Below are positions 50,820 through 62,400 of a stretch of 64,000 nt of DNA, piece by piece. Source of the DNA: Alligator mississippiensis (Eukaryota > Chordata > Crocodylia > Alligatoridae). The DNA lies in assembly GCF_030867095.1 (NCBI RefSeq), contig NC_081831.1:65548716-65612715 (forward strand), read 5' to 3'. The notes under the pieces are model-generated. The model had not been told where the DNA came from. It searched no databases and was given only the letters and a program-made list of their open reading frames with translations. Position 1 is the first letter of the stretch. Each line of letters begins with the position of its first letter. The translations under genes were made by a program, and so were the position numbers.

Positions 50820-51690
50820 TAGCTGGGCGTATCTACAAGTGATATTAATGCACTGTAACCTTACTGTGCAGTAAGCTTTTCCTGGGAGTGCATCTACATG
50901 TGTACCTGTCTGAAGCAAATTTGCTTCTAATGGGAGGAATTCATAGCAGGGCTACTTGTGCCTTGTTCTGCCCCACTACAGCTGCTTTAGGCTCCCCTGG
51001 GTGCTAGCCCCGGATTAGCAGGGGGCACCAGGGTCAGGCATGGGCTCTGAGCGGGGCAGGGGGTACCTGTTTCCCAGCCCTGTGCCCCAGGGCTGGGAAA
51101 GTGTCCCCTCCCTGCAGCTGGTTCCCAGCTCTCTGCCCTGATCAGCCACTGGGGCAGGGAGCCTCCTGCCCTGATTGGCAGCTGGCAGAAAGCCCCTGGC
51201 TGGGTGGGAGCTGTCTCACTAGTAGGGCAGCTGGCAGCAAACCTCTGGCTGGGCAGGGAATCCCCGCCTGGCTGGTGACTCACTGCCAGCTGCCTCACTG
51301 GTGGGACAGCTCCTGCCCAGCCCCTGCCTGAATGGGGAAGCAAGAGGTCTTCTGTCCCGGTGCTGCTCAGCTTCCCACTCCTCTGGGGAGCCAGAAGCCC
51401 TGCAGTGCTGGGGTGGGGGTGGCAGAGAGGGACCTGATCCTCACACTGGTTGGCTCCTAGGGAGAGCTGGGAGCTGAGCAACCCTAGGACTGGGCCTTCT
51501 GCTGGTATGGCTGACTGGGAGCAAATTTGCTTCTGGTCAGCATCTACATGAGCCCTACTGTGCAGTAACTACTGAACAGTTAATCTAGTATCTGTATTTA
51601 CCAGTACTAGCTAACTGCACAGTAGACTAATTTACTGTTCAGCAGTTGCTGCTCATAGCCATATGGTGACACTTTACGGTGCAATAGATT
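50820..51690. mobile_element. Element with long terminal inverted repeats
   Basis: The left part has 'ttactgtgcagtaagc', 'tgcatctacatgtg' and 'agcaaatttgcttct'. The right part has the same words inverted and in mirrored order ('agcaaatttgcttct', 'agcatctacatgag', 'tactgtgcagtaac', then further 'ctgcacagtag' repeats). The middle (about 50990-51480) is a GC-rich 'gctggcag' type filler. There is no protein domain. Outer boundaries are approximate. Confidence 0.6.
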
Positions 51691-53083
51691 GGTATGATTT
51701 GAGATTTTGGACTAGATGAAATGGTTAGGACTAGAACTAGGCAAAAACTACTAAACAGGATTTGAAAACATTTATGCAAATAATCCTAGTAAACTCACTT
51801 TAACAGCATCCATGACCTATGAAATCCTGTTTTTAAACATTTATATAGGTAAGGTGTTGTTCACACAAATATTCAAGGAAAACTCATATTTACATAAGTA
51901 TATGGTCTTATGACTAAGTAGAAAAATATGCTTTTCCAATCAGGGACCAGAAACTATAGGCTGTGACTGTTCACCAATCATACAGTTTGAATAATGAATA
52001 TCAAACACCAGATGAATGCTTGCAAACAATATACAATCTGAAAATTATTTTCATAAATTGTTGAGCAATTTTAAATGTTGAACAAGTTCAATAAAATACT
52101 GTGGTTTGCCTCTGGTTGTTCTGTGAGAAGAAAGACCTAAATGTTTCTAATGAACTGATTGCTGTTAATGGCTGTAATCAATGCTAGGTTTTAATTCTCA
52201 CCAGAAAATGTTCTTTTACCCCCACACGCTCCCCTATATCTGAATGGTTCACTTCAGTATGAAAATGCCATTATTTCCCACAAACTGCAGTATAAAACTG
52301 CTCAAAAACCCCTCTACCTCTGTAAGGAGAGAGCAGTCAATTTTGATGTCAAGGTTACTATGGCATACATGAAGATTATATACAAACACAGCACTCTCAA
52401 ATGGAGACCTTTTACTTTTCTTCTTTTTTTATTTTTTTTTTCCTTAACCTAAATATGAAAATAATTGTAAACCAAAAGTATTTTTGTTTTTTGTGTATGG
52501 AAACATAATCAGAAAAAATAACTGTTTCAGAAGCTATGCAGTGTTGGGAAAGAGAGTTAATATGATTGTATTTTTTGCCTGTGGCATCAGTGGATTTGTT
52601 TTTCTTTCTTTTCTTGAATCCTCCCTTCTGTGTTGGCTACCTTGGTCCCCTTTCATTGAATATTGTCTCTTACCCTCAAGGAAGTAGAGGTACTAACCTT
52701 TGTTATAAAGCAGGCAGTAAAATTCAGTTTTGCTGGTAAGAATTCCTGGCTATGACTGTAATACAGTCCAATTAATGGCTTGGAATTTAGGAGTCTCATC
52801 ATTTAATTAACAATATGAATTCAGAGAGCAGTGACTGTGATATTGCACAATTCACAAGGGTTTGGAATTTACAAGTCTCAGTAATTAATATAAAATAGGG
52901 AGGAGATATCAACTGACCTGATTATCTAGTCTGAATTTTAAGAAGAGAGATTAAAATACATTAATTTATGAGATACATGAAGATATTTCTTTTAGAAACA
53001 GTGTGATGCTAAAGGTACTACAGTCTAGTAGCCTGAAATTCCTGTAGTACACACAGGACCTCTTTCTCTTTTTACTTACAATT

Positions 53084-53269
53084 CAGAGGCGGGCAATTAT
53101 TTTGCGTAGAGGGCCACTTACTGACTTTTGGCAAGCCATTGAGAGCCGCATGACAGGCAGCCAGGGGCAGATAAATATTAATTTTCTAAATTTTTAGGGG
53201 CCCCGCAGGCCGGATAGAATGGTCTGGCGGGCCGCATCCAGCCCGCGGGCCGCATTTTGCCCACCCCTG
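53084..53269. mobile_element. Short hAT-like element (family C) with near-perfect TSD
   Basis: The left end is 'cagaggcgggcaattatttt' and the right end, inverted, is 'caggggtgggcaaaatgcgg'. Flanks acttacaa (53074-53081, then two extra bases) and acttacat (53270-53277) match 7 of 8. At 186 bases it is the compact version of the longer copies at 1-723 and ending at 63670. Confidence 0.8.
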
Positions 53270-53764
53270 ACTTACATGGACTTAACAGTCACTTGAACTT
53301 CAACAGAAATACCCTTGATTTATATAAAATATGACCTAATCCTGCTTTGAATTTTTGACCACAGACCTCTCCCTGCCCATAGAAATCTATAGCCATGAAA
53401 GGTCATGTGACGAGGCAGGACTGAGTGCAGGGGACAAGAAATGGCAGTCTAATGTGACAGCATTCCCTGAGAATGTGTCCCCTAATGAAATTGAAAGAGA
53501 GCCAGGAGTGCCAGCAGTACAAGGTCAATGTTGCCTGAGGCAGATTCATAACAGTAAGAAAGGTCTCATAACCTACTTCAGACCACTCTCCCTTGAAGGA
53601 AAACATGACAAGTGTACTAAATTGTCCATTTGTGCTGGTTTCTGGCCTGCTTCACCTTCTGTTGAAGTCAGTGACAAACTTTCCACTCACTGACTTCAAC
53701 AGGAACAGGATTGGGTGCTTAGTCTGGGCCAAGAAAGCAACCAGCAAACTCATTTAACTGACAT

Positions 53765-53950
53765 TATTATAATTTATTTGCATTCTGATAGCACCCAGAG
53801 ATTTGAATTAGGAATCAAGTTTCTGCTGTGCTAGAACCTTAGATAAACTCTGTCTAGTTCCCGTCCTGATCATTTTGCAAACTGAATTTATGATGTGTCC
53901 ATCTCTTGTAGCTCAGGAAACAGACAGAGGGAGAAGGACAAGGTACAGCA
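53765..53950 (+). mobile_element. MIR/CORE-like SINE fragment
   Basis: 'tttgcattctgatagcaccc', 'ctgctgtgctagaacctta' and 'gtctagttcccgtcctgat' resemble a widespread reptile SINE that shares the MIR core layout. It is diverged, and the family name is not certain. Confidence 0.5.
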
Positions 53951-54110
53951 ACATTATCATGTTAAATGGCAGAGACTTGGTTGGGCTGGGTTGGTTGGGA
54001 ACACTTGTCACACTGTGCTGCCATTACGTGTGGTTCCTATTTATTTAAGATTTAAAGTACATATCGTACTTAAAGCAAATGAACAGAATGCATTACTTTT
54101 CACTCTAGCT

Positions 54111-54487
54111 CAATGGTGCCCAAACATTTGCACCTGTGGACCAGATGCACAATGCCCTGTCGGTCTGCAGGCTGGATCTGGCTGGTAGATCCAATCCAGT
54201 GTGCAGAGTGGCCGCGATAGAGGCCTGATCCAATGTATGGGTGGGGAGGCCTCCACCAATTCAGCCAAGGGTAGTGGTGGAAGAGGGACTTGGCCCTGAT
54301 CCTGCTGCATGGGGAGGGCCTAATCCAGCTGTGTTGGGCTTGGTAATTTGGCTGAGGAAGGGGTGGCAGTATTAATCGCTACTGCTTCCCCGCCACCAAA
54401 TTTCTAGACCCTGGGGAGCTCCATAGACTGGATGCCATAGCCCTGTGGGGCAGATTTGTCCCACAGGCTGGGGGTTGAGTACCCCTG
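54111..54487. mobile_element. hAT-like nonautonomous element
   Basis: The left end is 'caatggtgcccaaacatttg' and the right end, inverted, is 'caggggtactcaaccccc'. Flanks ctctagct (54103-54110) and ttctatct (54488-54495) match 6 of 8. The inner ends both carry 'cctgtgg' words. It is noncoding. Confidence 0.6.
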
Positions 54488-55948
54488 TTCTATCTCATTT
54501 TCCCTTTGGAGGGAGTCTACGTTCTGTCAGTGCCCCCGAAATCTTCATGTTCCCCTCAGCTTGAACTGGTGAAAATGGTCAAAGACCTAAACAGAACAGC
54601 CTCTACTTTCTTATAGCCTTCCAGTTTCCTCTGTCACAAGATCTCTTAAACTACAGATGCACATAAAGATGATAATAACAGCAGATTTAAGAAATATATA
54701 GATTCCTCAAATTGTCGCATCAGGTATAACAAGAAGCAGCACGGATTCAATTGATTCAGAAGCCTCACAACACAAACATACTGGGAATATGCCAAAACCT
54801 TAGCAGTGGGAATGCGGACTCAGGCTGAAGCTTGTAAGAAGTTATGATTTGCATATCCACATTCCCTTTTTCTCTGAGTCTCCTGTAATCAAGTCCTTTG
54901 ATAATTTCCAGCTGCCCACATTCACTCATGGATGCAACCCATCTGACAGCTTTTTTCTTAGGTCCCTGGGCTGCCATTCCTTTCAAATTTTGGAAGCTTG
55001 CAGTCTCAGCATGCTATATTCCAGGTGTAGTGATCTGGCAGAGGCCTATGCTTTGTATTCCTGTCTCTGGAAGTCTGCACATGCTTTATATAATTTTCAT
55101 CTAGGACATATTTTCAAAAGCAGCCTTTGACTGCATCTATAGAAATGCATATATGAATGTAAAGATATAAATCCATTTCGCAGACAAACATGGGTGCAAA
55201 CAATTTTGTAGCTGCAAATACTTGTAGATGCATTTTGTAAATGCAGAGATGTAACCTGGTTTGAGGCCATGGAAATTTCTATTTTGCCTCCATTTATTAG
55301 CATTTCTAAAAGCATTAAATAAACCACCACAACATAAGTTTGTGTCGAGTGCTACTATGTTCTGCAAACTGTAGTGTTACTGCAGATCTGCTTCTCAGTT
55401 AAACAGATTGACAAGATAATTAAAATGTACCTAGGATTTACTTTATTTTTTTTAATCTGTTCTCCTAACTGGCACCTTCCTACAGAATTACTGATATACA
55501 TCCCTTAATTAATACTGAATCAAAATTTTGAAGTCAAATGAGGGTTGTGTGTTTTTGCCTCTACATTTAAAGTGCTTCCAGTGTTTCCATTATTAACCCC
55601 TCTGTCAAAGAGTTCATAGCTTCTCTACTGAAAAAAATATCCTGCTTGAAACTTGGCACTATAGATTTTTCTCTCAAAATAAATTTATGAAAATGTGTTT
55701 GACTAGTTACAGGATACATTTGAAAATATGATTTGGAGATGCTTATTTGGGGGATAGATCTGTCCAGAATTCCTCCCCTATTTTTCTGCCCCTTCCAAAT
55801 AGATGAAAAAGGCTGCGCTTTTTGGATGGCATAGTCAGTATTCGGTGACTGTTTTAGTTCAAGCCAAAAGTTTTATAGGTGAATAAGCATGCCAGGATGT
55901 ATGGGAGCATGTCTGTAAAGAATACCATCAGAGTTTTCTTTAAGGATT

Positions 55949-56134
55949 CAGGGGTGTAGGTTGTCGCTGTGTTGGTCTGAGGACATAGGCAGACAAGGTT
56001 CTTTGGGTGAATCTGGTATCTTTTAAAAACCCTGATGAAGGGTTTTTAAACCTAAAAGTTTGTTTAAAATTTTTTTTTCCAACTATTTAAGTTGGTTTAA
56101 TAAAAGATATCATATTCACCTAAAGAAACTTGTC
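55949..56134 (+). mobile_element. Foldback SINE-like retroposon with 13-bp TSD
   Basis: Exact direct repeats ttctttaaggatt (55936-55948 and 56135-56147) flank 186 bases. The element starts 'caggggtgtaggttg' and 'tgttggtctgagg'. Its arm 'gacaaggttctttgggtg' returns reverse-complemented (diverged) at the right end. A 13-bp duplication suggests LINE-primed insertion rather than cut-and-paste transposition. Confidence 0.75.
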
Positions 56135-56981
56135 TTCTTTAAGGATTAGAATTTATTTATTGAAAGGTACAGTACTAAAAAACTTACACCTAAACCCAGT
56201 TGTATAATCCTGGGGACAGACTGTAATCTACCCAAAGACTTTCTTCCTCCTAAAGGCAGCCCTTTCATAGCCATACTTCCCAAAATCTGAGAAGTTGAAT
56301 TTTTGTTCATAAATATCTGAGTGGTACCTACACCACATAGTTTTATCCTTATCATCTGAAGACCAGTTTTATACACTTAATCTTTTATGGCACAAATAAT
56401 GAAACCAGGCTGCCACAATTTAGGCTGAAAATATAACAGAAAGAAAAGAATCCTAGATAATAATGAAAGGCTGGGAGGGAAGTAGAGCAGACATAGTTGC
56501 ACAACACTGCCTCATCTCTCAATGTTGCAATGTTAAGTTAAAATACAAAATATCGTGTTGCAGGTTAGATACGCTCGCCTATTCTTCTAGCTGACTAACT
56601 CCTTCAAAATAACTTCAGGCTTTAGTGAAAGTGGTAAGGTCTCTTAAATATTACTAAACTTTTCCTGCAATGCCTAAATCCTTGTTACAGGACAAAGCTT
56701 GTCAAGGAGACAGTTTGTTGGGTCTCTGAGCTATGGTTTATCTTCAATATTGGCAGTACACATTATGTCCATGAACATGAAGTATAATAACTGAAAGATA
56801 TTACTCCTGTTACAGCAATACCCTGTAATATTCTAAAAAGAAACAAACAAACCAAAAAAGCAGCCAAAATGCTTGCGGGAGATGAAAACATCTCTGAAAG
56901 GTACGAATCTTCATTTAATGATGAAATCCTGACAGTGACTCAGGAACCTAGGGGAGTACCTAAAAGTTAACTCCTATGTAA

Positions 56982-58833
56982 ACATACAAAAAACTAGAAC
57001 TCTTGGTTCCAAAATGATACCTTTTATTAGACCAACTGGGAAATCACAAGAAAACTGTCCTTTTCTGCAAGCTTTCGGGCTCAAAGACCCTTCGTCAGGT
57101 TCTGGGAAAGGTATAGATGGTACAAAATGGTAAAAAGTCCCCATGGGTAGGAAATAAACTTCATTTTTGCACAGAGGGAGCTGAAGATGGAAGGCTGTCC
57201 CTCTGGGTCCATGAGAGTGTCTTTGTGAGCTGTGCTGAGTAGCTCTTTGATGTGTTGATCAGCTAGAATTCCTTCCCTGGAGGTGTCAGGTGGCAGGCAG
57301 GGAGGTAAAATATCTTTCCTGTTGTTCTGCAATAAAGATTAAAATTCAAAATCGGCTAAAATTCAGCATCTTCCATGTTTCAGGGATAGCTGTGTTGGTC
57401 TGAGACAAGGAGACATACAAAAAACATGAACTCTTGGTTCCAAAATGATACCTTTTATTAGACCAAGTGGGAAATTGCAAGAAAATTGTCCTTTTCTGCA
57501 AGCTTCCGGGCTCAAAGGCCCTTCATCAGGCTCTGGGAAAGGTACAGATGGTAAAAGATGGTAAAAACTCCCCATAGTTAGGAAATAAACATTTTTGCAC
57601 AGAGGGAGCTGGAGATGGAAGGCTGTCCCTCTGGGTCCCTGAGAGTCTTTGTGAGCTGTGCTGAGTAGCTCTTTGATGTGTAGATTAGGTAGAATTCCTT
57701 CCCTGGAGGTGTCAGATGGCAGGCAGGGAGGTAAAAAAATCTTTCTTGTTCTGCAATGAAGTTTAAAATCCAAAATCAGCTAAAATTCAGCATCTTCCAT
57801 ATAAAGGAGTTTTACATTTTCCTATGTAAAGGAGTTTCTCTAGGCACTAGGTGTGACAAGCACCTGGTGAGTGAATATGTACCAACATTTGAGCATTGGC
57901 TATGGGTAGTTCTGGAGAAGGTGACCTAAATCACCAAGAGGAAGACCACTAGATGATGTTAGGTCAGACCTACAGAAATTAAATATGGATGACTAAAGGA
58001 CAAAGGCACATGGCAGACAGGAATGGATGAAGATAGTGGAGGCAGCCAAGGACTTCTAAGGCCTCTAGTACTACATTTTTAAAATATATAATTATTGTTT
58101 ATGGGCAGCCTGGAGTCAGGCTGACTGGTTTCTGCCTTACAGAGGCTCACAGCCGAAGGGGAAGGAGGCTCAGCCCCCCCAGGGTCAGAGGTGGGACACT
58201 TAAGGGCCTTGCTTCATTTGTCAGGGATGTATTTGGCAGCCGTGTTGGTTTGAGACAAAAAGAAATGCAAAAATCTAGAAGTCTTGGTTCAGAAATGATA
58301 CCTTGTATTAGACCAAATGAGAAATTACAAAATATCATCTTTTTCTGCAAGCTTTTGTGCTTGCACACCCTTCGTCAGGCTCGGGGAAAGTTAAAGATGG
58401 TAAAAAGTCCCCCATATGTAGGAAATAAACTTCATTTTTGCACAGAGGAAGCAGAACCTGGAAACCTGTCCCTCTGGGGGTGCCTCTTTGTGAGGTTGCT
58501 TCTGGTCGTGCAGATGGAGCAGGATTTCTTTCCGGGTGGTGCCAGATGGCAGGCAGGGAGGTGCAGAAAACCGTCCTGTTGTTCAGCAATGAAATCTATC
58601 GCTCAAAATCGGCTAAAATTCAGCATCTTCCATGTTTCGGGGATGTATGTGGTAGCCGCGTTGTTGGTCCGAGATAAAAAAAGGCAAAAATCTAAAACTC
58701 TTGGTTTCGAAATGACACCTTTGATGAGAGGGTTTTCCAACTATTTGGGTTGATCTAATAAAAGCTGTCAGATTCACCCAAAGATCCTTGTCTGCCTATG
58801 GCCTTAGACCAACACGGCTACAACCTACACCCC
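56982..58833 (+). repeat. Cluster of four copies of the foldback SINE-like repeat
   Basis: Direct-oriented units lie at about 56982-57376, 57377-57800, 58219-58632 and 58634-58833. Units 1-3 share 'ctcttggttccaaaatgata' (or close variants), 'ctgcaagctttcgggctcaa', 'cttcgtcaggttctgggaaa' and the end 'aaaattcagcatcttccat'. Units 1 and 2 are offset by 431 bases at the shared 'acatacaaaaaa' site. Unit 4 ends in inverted copies of the start ('gaccaacacggctacaacct'). A gap of ordinary sequence lies at 57801-58218. Confidence 0.8.
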
Positions 58834-59138
58834 GTATCTTTGATGAGAACAATTATTAGGGGCATTTCCAAGCACTCACGTTAGAGCGGACCGGCTCTTT
58901 CCGCAGCCGGCGGCTCGTTGTGACCCGGCGGCAGTCCCGCCCCGGTGCAGCGCGCGGGCTATGCAGCACGTGCGGTGCGGCGCGGCGCGGCGGCGAGAAG
59001 CGGCGCCGCCAGGCCGGGGCCGCGCCTGCAGGGGGCGCCCGCCAGGCCTGCAGGCGCTCGGGAGTGGCGGCGGCGGCGGCCAATGGGCGCGCGGCGGGGG
59101 CGGGGCGCGGGGCCGGTTGCGCGCGCGGCGCCCGGCGC

Positions 59139-59452
59139 ATGGCGACGATGCCCTGCCACAACCCGGCGCTGGGCGCGGGCGGGCCGCGGCCGCAGGACGA
59201 GGCGGGGGCCGGGGCCGGGGCCGGGGCCGGCTGCGGTGGGGGGCGGAGGATGCGCTTCGCGGAGCCCGGCGGCGGCGGCGGCAGCGGCAGCGGCAGCCCC
59301 AGCCCCGACAGCACCAGCAGCGGGGGTGGAGCGGCGCTGGCCCTGTCGCCCAGCCCCGAGCGCGGCCTGCCGCCCGCGCCCCTCGGCGCACAGCTCAAGC
59401 TGCTGCCCATGAACGACCAGATCCGCGAGCTGCAGACCATCATCAGGGACAA
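59139..59452 (+). CDS. UPRT: UPRT exon 1, coding part (codons 1-104 and two bases)
   Basis: The exon encodes MATMPCHNPALGAGG..., a Gly/Ala/Ser-rich variable stretch, then GAQLKLLPMNDQIRELQTII followed by RDK. The last 23 residues match human UPRT exactly as I remember it, and MAT plus MPCHN match its N-terminus. The exon ends after 'gacaa' with donor gtgagc, so the Lys codon is split (phase 2). UPRT is the vertebrate relative of uracil phosphoribosyltransferase, which makes UMP from uracil and PRPP; the human protein is reported to lack key uracil-binding residues and activity. The PRPP-binding fold lies in later exons, outside the window. A second ATG at 59148 (MPCHN) has a better context (A at -3). 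The upstream open frame begins with GTG, not ATG. Confidence 0.94.
59205..59228 (+). repeat. (GGGGCC)4 tract in UPRT coding sequence
   Basis: Four exact GGGGCC units encode alternating Gly-Ala within the variable N-terminal region of UPRT. Confidence 0.97.
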
Positions 59453-62400
59453 GTGAGCGGCGGGCCGGGGCGGGGCGGGCGGGTCGGGGGGCCGCTCGCT
59501 GCTGTCCAGCACTGCAGGAGCTGCCAGGCCGGGCGGGCGGGCGGGGAGATCGTGCGGGGATCCCTGCTGCCCCTCGGGCAGGGGGCTGGACCGAGGATCT
59601 TGCTCCGGCCCTAATGGCTAGGAAATGGTTGAAGCGGGAGAAAGGATGCTGGTCCTCTTTGCATCTGGGACACGGCGCAAGGCCGGGAGGAGGACGCATC
59701 TGGGTCTTCCCCCAGTGTATTCCCCCCCCCTCTGCTCCCGCCTAAACCGCAAGGGAACAAAGTCTAGGTAAAGCCTTAACACGTGCCCTTCCCCAGCTTC
59801 TAGTTACATTGCGTCTGCAGAAAGCAGGGCCGTGCGTCCGTCTGTGGTGGCAAGTGAAGTGTCTCGGTGCTGATGCAATCTCGCTTGCCAGCGAGTCAGA
59901 AACAGACGCCAGTCTCTTGTTCTGTCCAAAATGCAAATAGGACCAGCATCCTTCCTCCCTCCCACTTTATCAGCCTCTGTTTGTAGTTTCTCTCCTCCCT
60001 CCTGGGACACTTCCCGATCCAGTGGGGTTCTCTGTGTTCGGGAGCCAGACGACACCGCTCATAATGAACAGCTGCTGGACAACGCGCTGCTCCTTCTTGA
60101 GGTCCAACTCGGAAGGAGCGGCTGGGACTGGAACAGAAACTCTCTCCAGAGCACTGTGACACGTACCCAGGAAGTCGATGGTCTGGTTAATGTGGTGACA
60201 TTTAAAGATCAGACTTTATGCAGCTAACCTATATTAGTATTTTGACTGAGACTGAAAATTACTTAATGCATGTAATAAACACAAAATCACAACCAGTTCC
60301 TGATTTTTAGAGTTAATCTCCTTTTCCTGTTTTATATTGTGCATCGGGAGAAAGATGACTTAAAGTTTTTACAAACTCATATATATTTTATATGACTTTT
60401 TTTTAGATTAGGTAGGCCTCATAGGCCACCTCCCTTTTCCGTGGCTGATTTGTGCTGTAGCCATCAGTGTTTACCTCCTTGTTATAACTTGACTTCCTAG
60501 TTCTAGATGTAGGATGTTAAAATGCAGAACATGTGAGGAACTGTATTTACATGCAAACAACACTATATTGGTCCCGTGCTTCAGAGCCGGAAGAACCATT
60601 GCTCACCTTCCATGACATTAAAAGTTATTATAGCTGTATCTGTTAGTGTCATCGTGCGTATAAGTATGTCAGCATTTCCATTACAGATGCTTTCTTTCTT
60701 ATCTTTGGAGGTAGTTATTCAAACTCCTGCTATGTTGTACCCTGTCATTCCTTCCTAGCTTACAGAAAAGACCTAGGTGAAAGCTAGGGCATACATACAA
60801 CTTCATATGTTAAACACATTTTAAATTGAAACTAAAATGTTGCTTATGGGGGACAGACCATAATGAGTAACTTGGAGTTTTAGCTGCATTCTGTTTTCAG
60901 TTCTGCCACTGGCTTTAGGAGGAGGGGTAATATGTGCGGAGGAGGAATAATACGTGTATGATTAATATGCCTTTCCCCCTCCCCACCCCTCAGAAGCTAG
61001 TGGGAGCTTACCTGAACAAAAAGTTCAAGATAGAGAAAATCCTTGACTGCTTGGTTTCCCAGAAAGCTGTAAAAGAGAAGAGAAAACAAAATGAGTTTGG
61101 CTCTGGAGCAATGCTGAGGAAGGGAGCTGTCCTTTTATAGCTAGCTGAACCCTTTTCACAGGGTTTTAGATTAGGCTGCCTAGGGAAGCATGCTCCCAGG
61201 ATGTTGGTCCAACTCTTGTAGCCAGATACGTTTCCAAGGGGAAGGCATGACACTGATTTAAGGGATAACCAGAAAGTTTTCCCCAAAGACTCCTGGGCTA
61301 ATTATTCACATTTACTTCTATACATGCATTTTGTTTATATGTCCTTTGCATACTAATACCCTTTGCATACTGTCCCTAAAACAGTTCCCTGTGTTAGGAT
61401 TTTTAAACCAAGCCTCACTGTTGTAGATGTTTAGTAATAGCGATATAGTAATAAATGCTTAGTAATAGTGTAGATGTTTAGTAACAGTAGTTCTGTTGTG
61501 GCAATGCTAGATCAAAGTTATTGAGGATTACTATGTCATTCTGACCTGTTCCAGACAAAGAGCTCCCTCTCTACACTTAAAAGCCTTGCTCTGGAGGGTA
61601 ACAGTTCTCTTCCAGCATAATACAGTTATAGGAGATCATGATCAGGCCAAGGTGACTGCTTGGATAACTTGGCGCAGTTCCTTGGGTTGAAGCTTGGAAT
61701 TTGACCCAATGTTCAGGAGCCAGTGACAATGGAGCACTGAGATGATGCGCTCATCGGCCTACGTTGCTGAGCACACTTAAGTGCTGTGATGAGAACTAGC
61801 TTGGTGTGTGGTTGTGGGTTTTGGGGGGTTTTTTTTTAATGGTCAGCATTTCCATACCAAGATACAGAAAACTGTACTAATCAAGCACAAAAGCCAGCAG
61901 GACACATTACTATGACTGCATCCAAATGCAACAGGAGAGGATGGTGGGAAAATATTGTAAGAGTGAAATTTATTTGAAGTTCACATCTACTTACCCACAA
62001 AGACTGTCACACAGGGCGCTGTATTTCCTCTGTAAAAGCTGATAGATCGCTAGCACTTAAAGTAGCTCAGGAAAATGTGTTTCTGATGTTTTGTGGTGAT
62101 TCTTGTTTACCTGCTGGATAATGGAATAAGAATGCTTCAGAAGCTGGACTTTCCCACAGTGGATCTCTGGCTAGGTTTTTGCAGCTGTAACCTTTTTTAA
62201 GGCTGAAACTCACCTGTTTTGTTTTTTTTTTCAGTGAAGACTTAGCTTTTCATCCTGTTCTCTTTAATTGGGATCGTGCAATTTTAAACATGGCTATAAA
62301 TGGCAAGACTGGACTGGAAAAAACAGACAAGTGCAGTCTTGCTGAATGGGAGGAGAGAGTGAGCAAACGGTAGAAAGTAAGCCAAGTAGAGTCTGCCTGC

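Larger units (their letters stand above)
43292..59138. other. ABCB7-UPRT intergenic region
   Basis: This is 15.8 kb between the two start codons, in head-to-head orientation. Recognised contents are CR1 remnants, an ATCTA repeat, a long-TIR element, hAT and SINE copies and the repeat cluster before UPRT. I see nothing nameable in 44690-45660, 46210-50815, 51700-53070 and 54490-55930. The plus-strand open frame 43316-43969 in the ABCB7 CpG island is discussed under findings. Confidence 0.8.
58870..59620 (+). promoter_or_regulatory. UPRT: CpG island and promoter of UPRT
   Basis: CG is very dense from about 58880 to 59480. There is no TATA box. A CCAAT box ccaatgg lies at 59080-59086 and a GC box gggggcgggg at 59096-59105, 34-59 bases before the start codon. 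An upstream ATG at 58961 is out of frame with the main start and stays open past the exon 1 donor, so it may act as an overlapping upstream reading frame if transcription starts 5' of it. Confidence 0.8.

Noticed and set aside
56982..58833. Possible CRISPR-like or regulatory tandem array
   Set aside because: Units are about 200-430 bases, retroposon-like, and this is a vertebrate genome.
58959..59699. Long minus-strand open frame (246 codons) over the UPRT CpG island
   Set aside because: Pro/Arg/Ala-rich antisense shadow of UPRT exon 1; no domain, and it starts at high-GC sequence where stops are rare.
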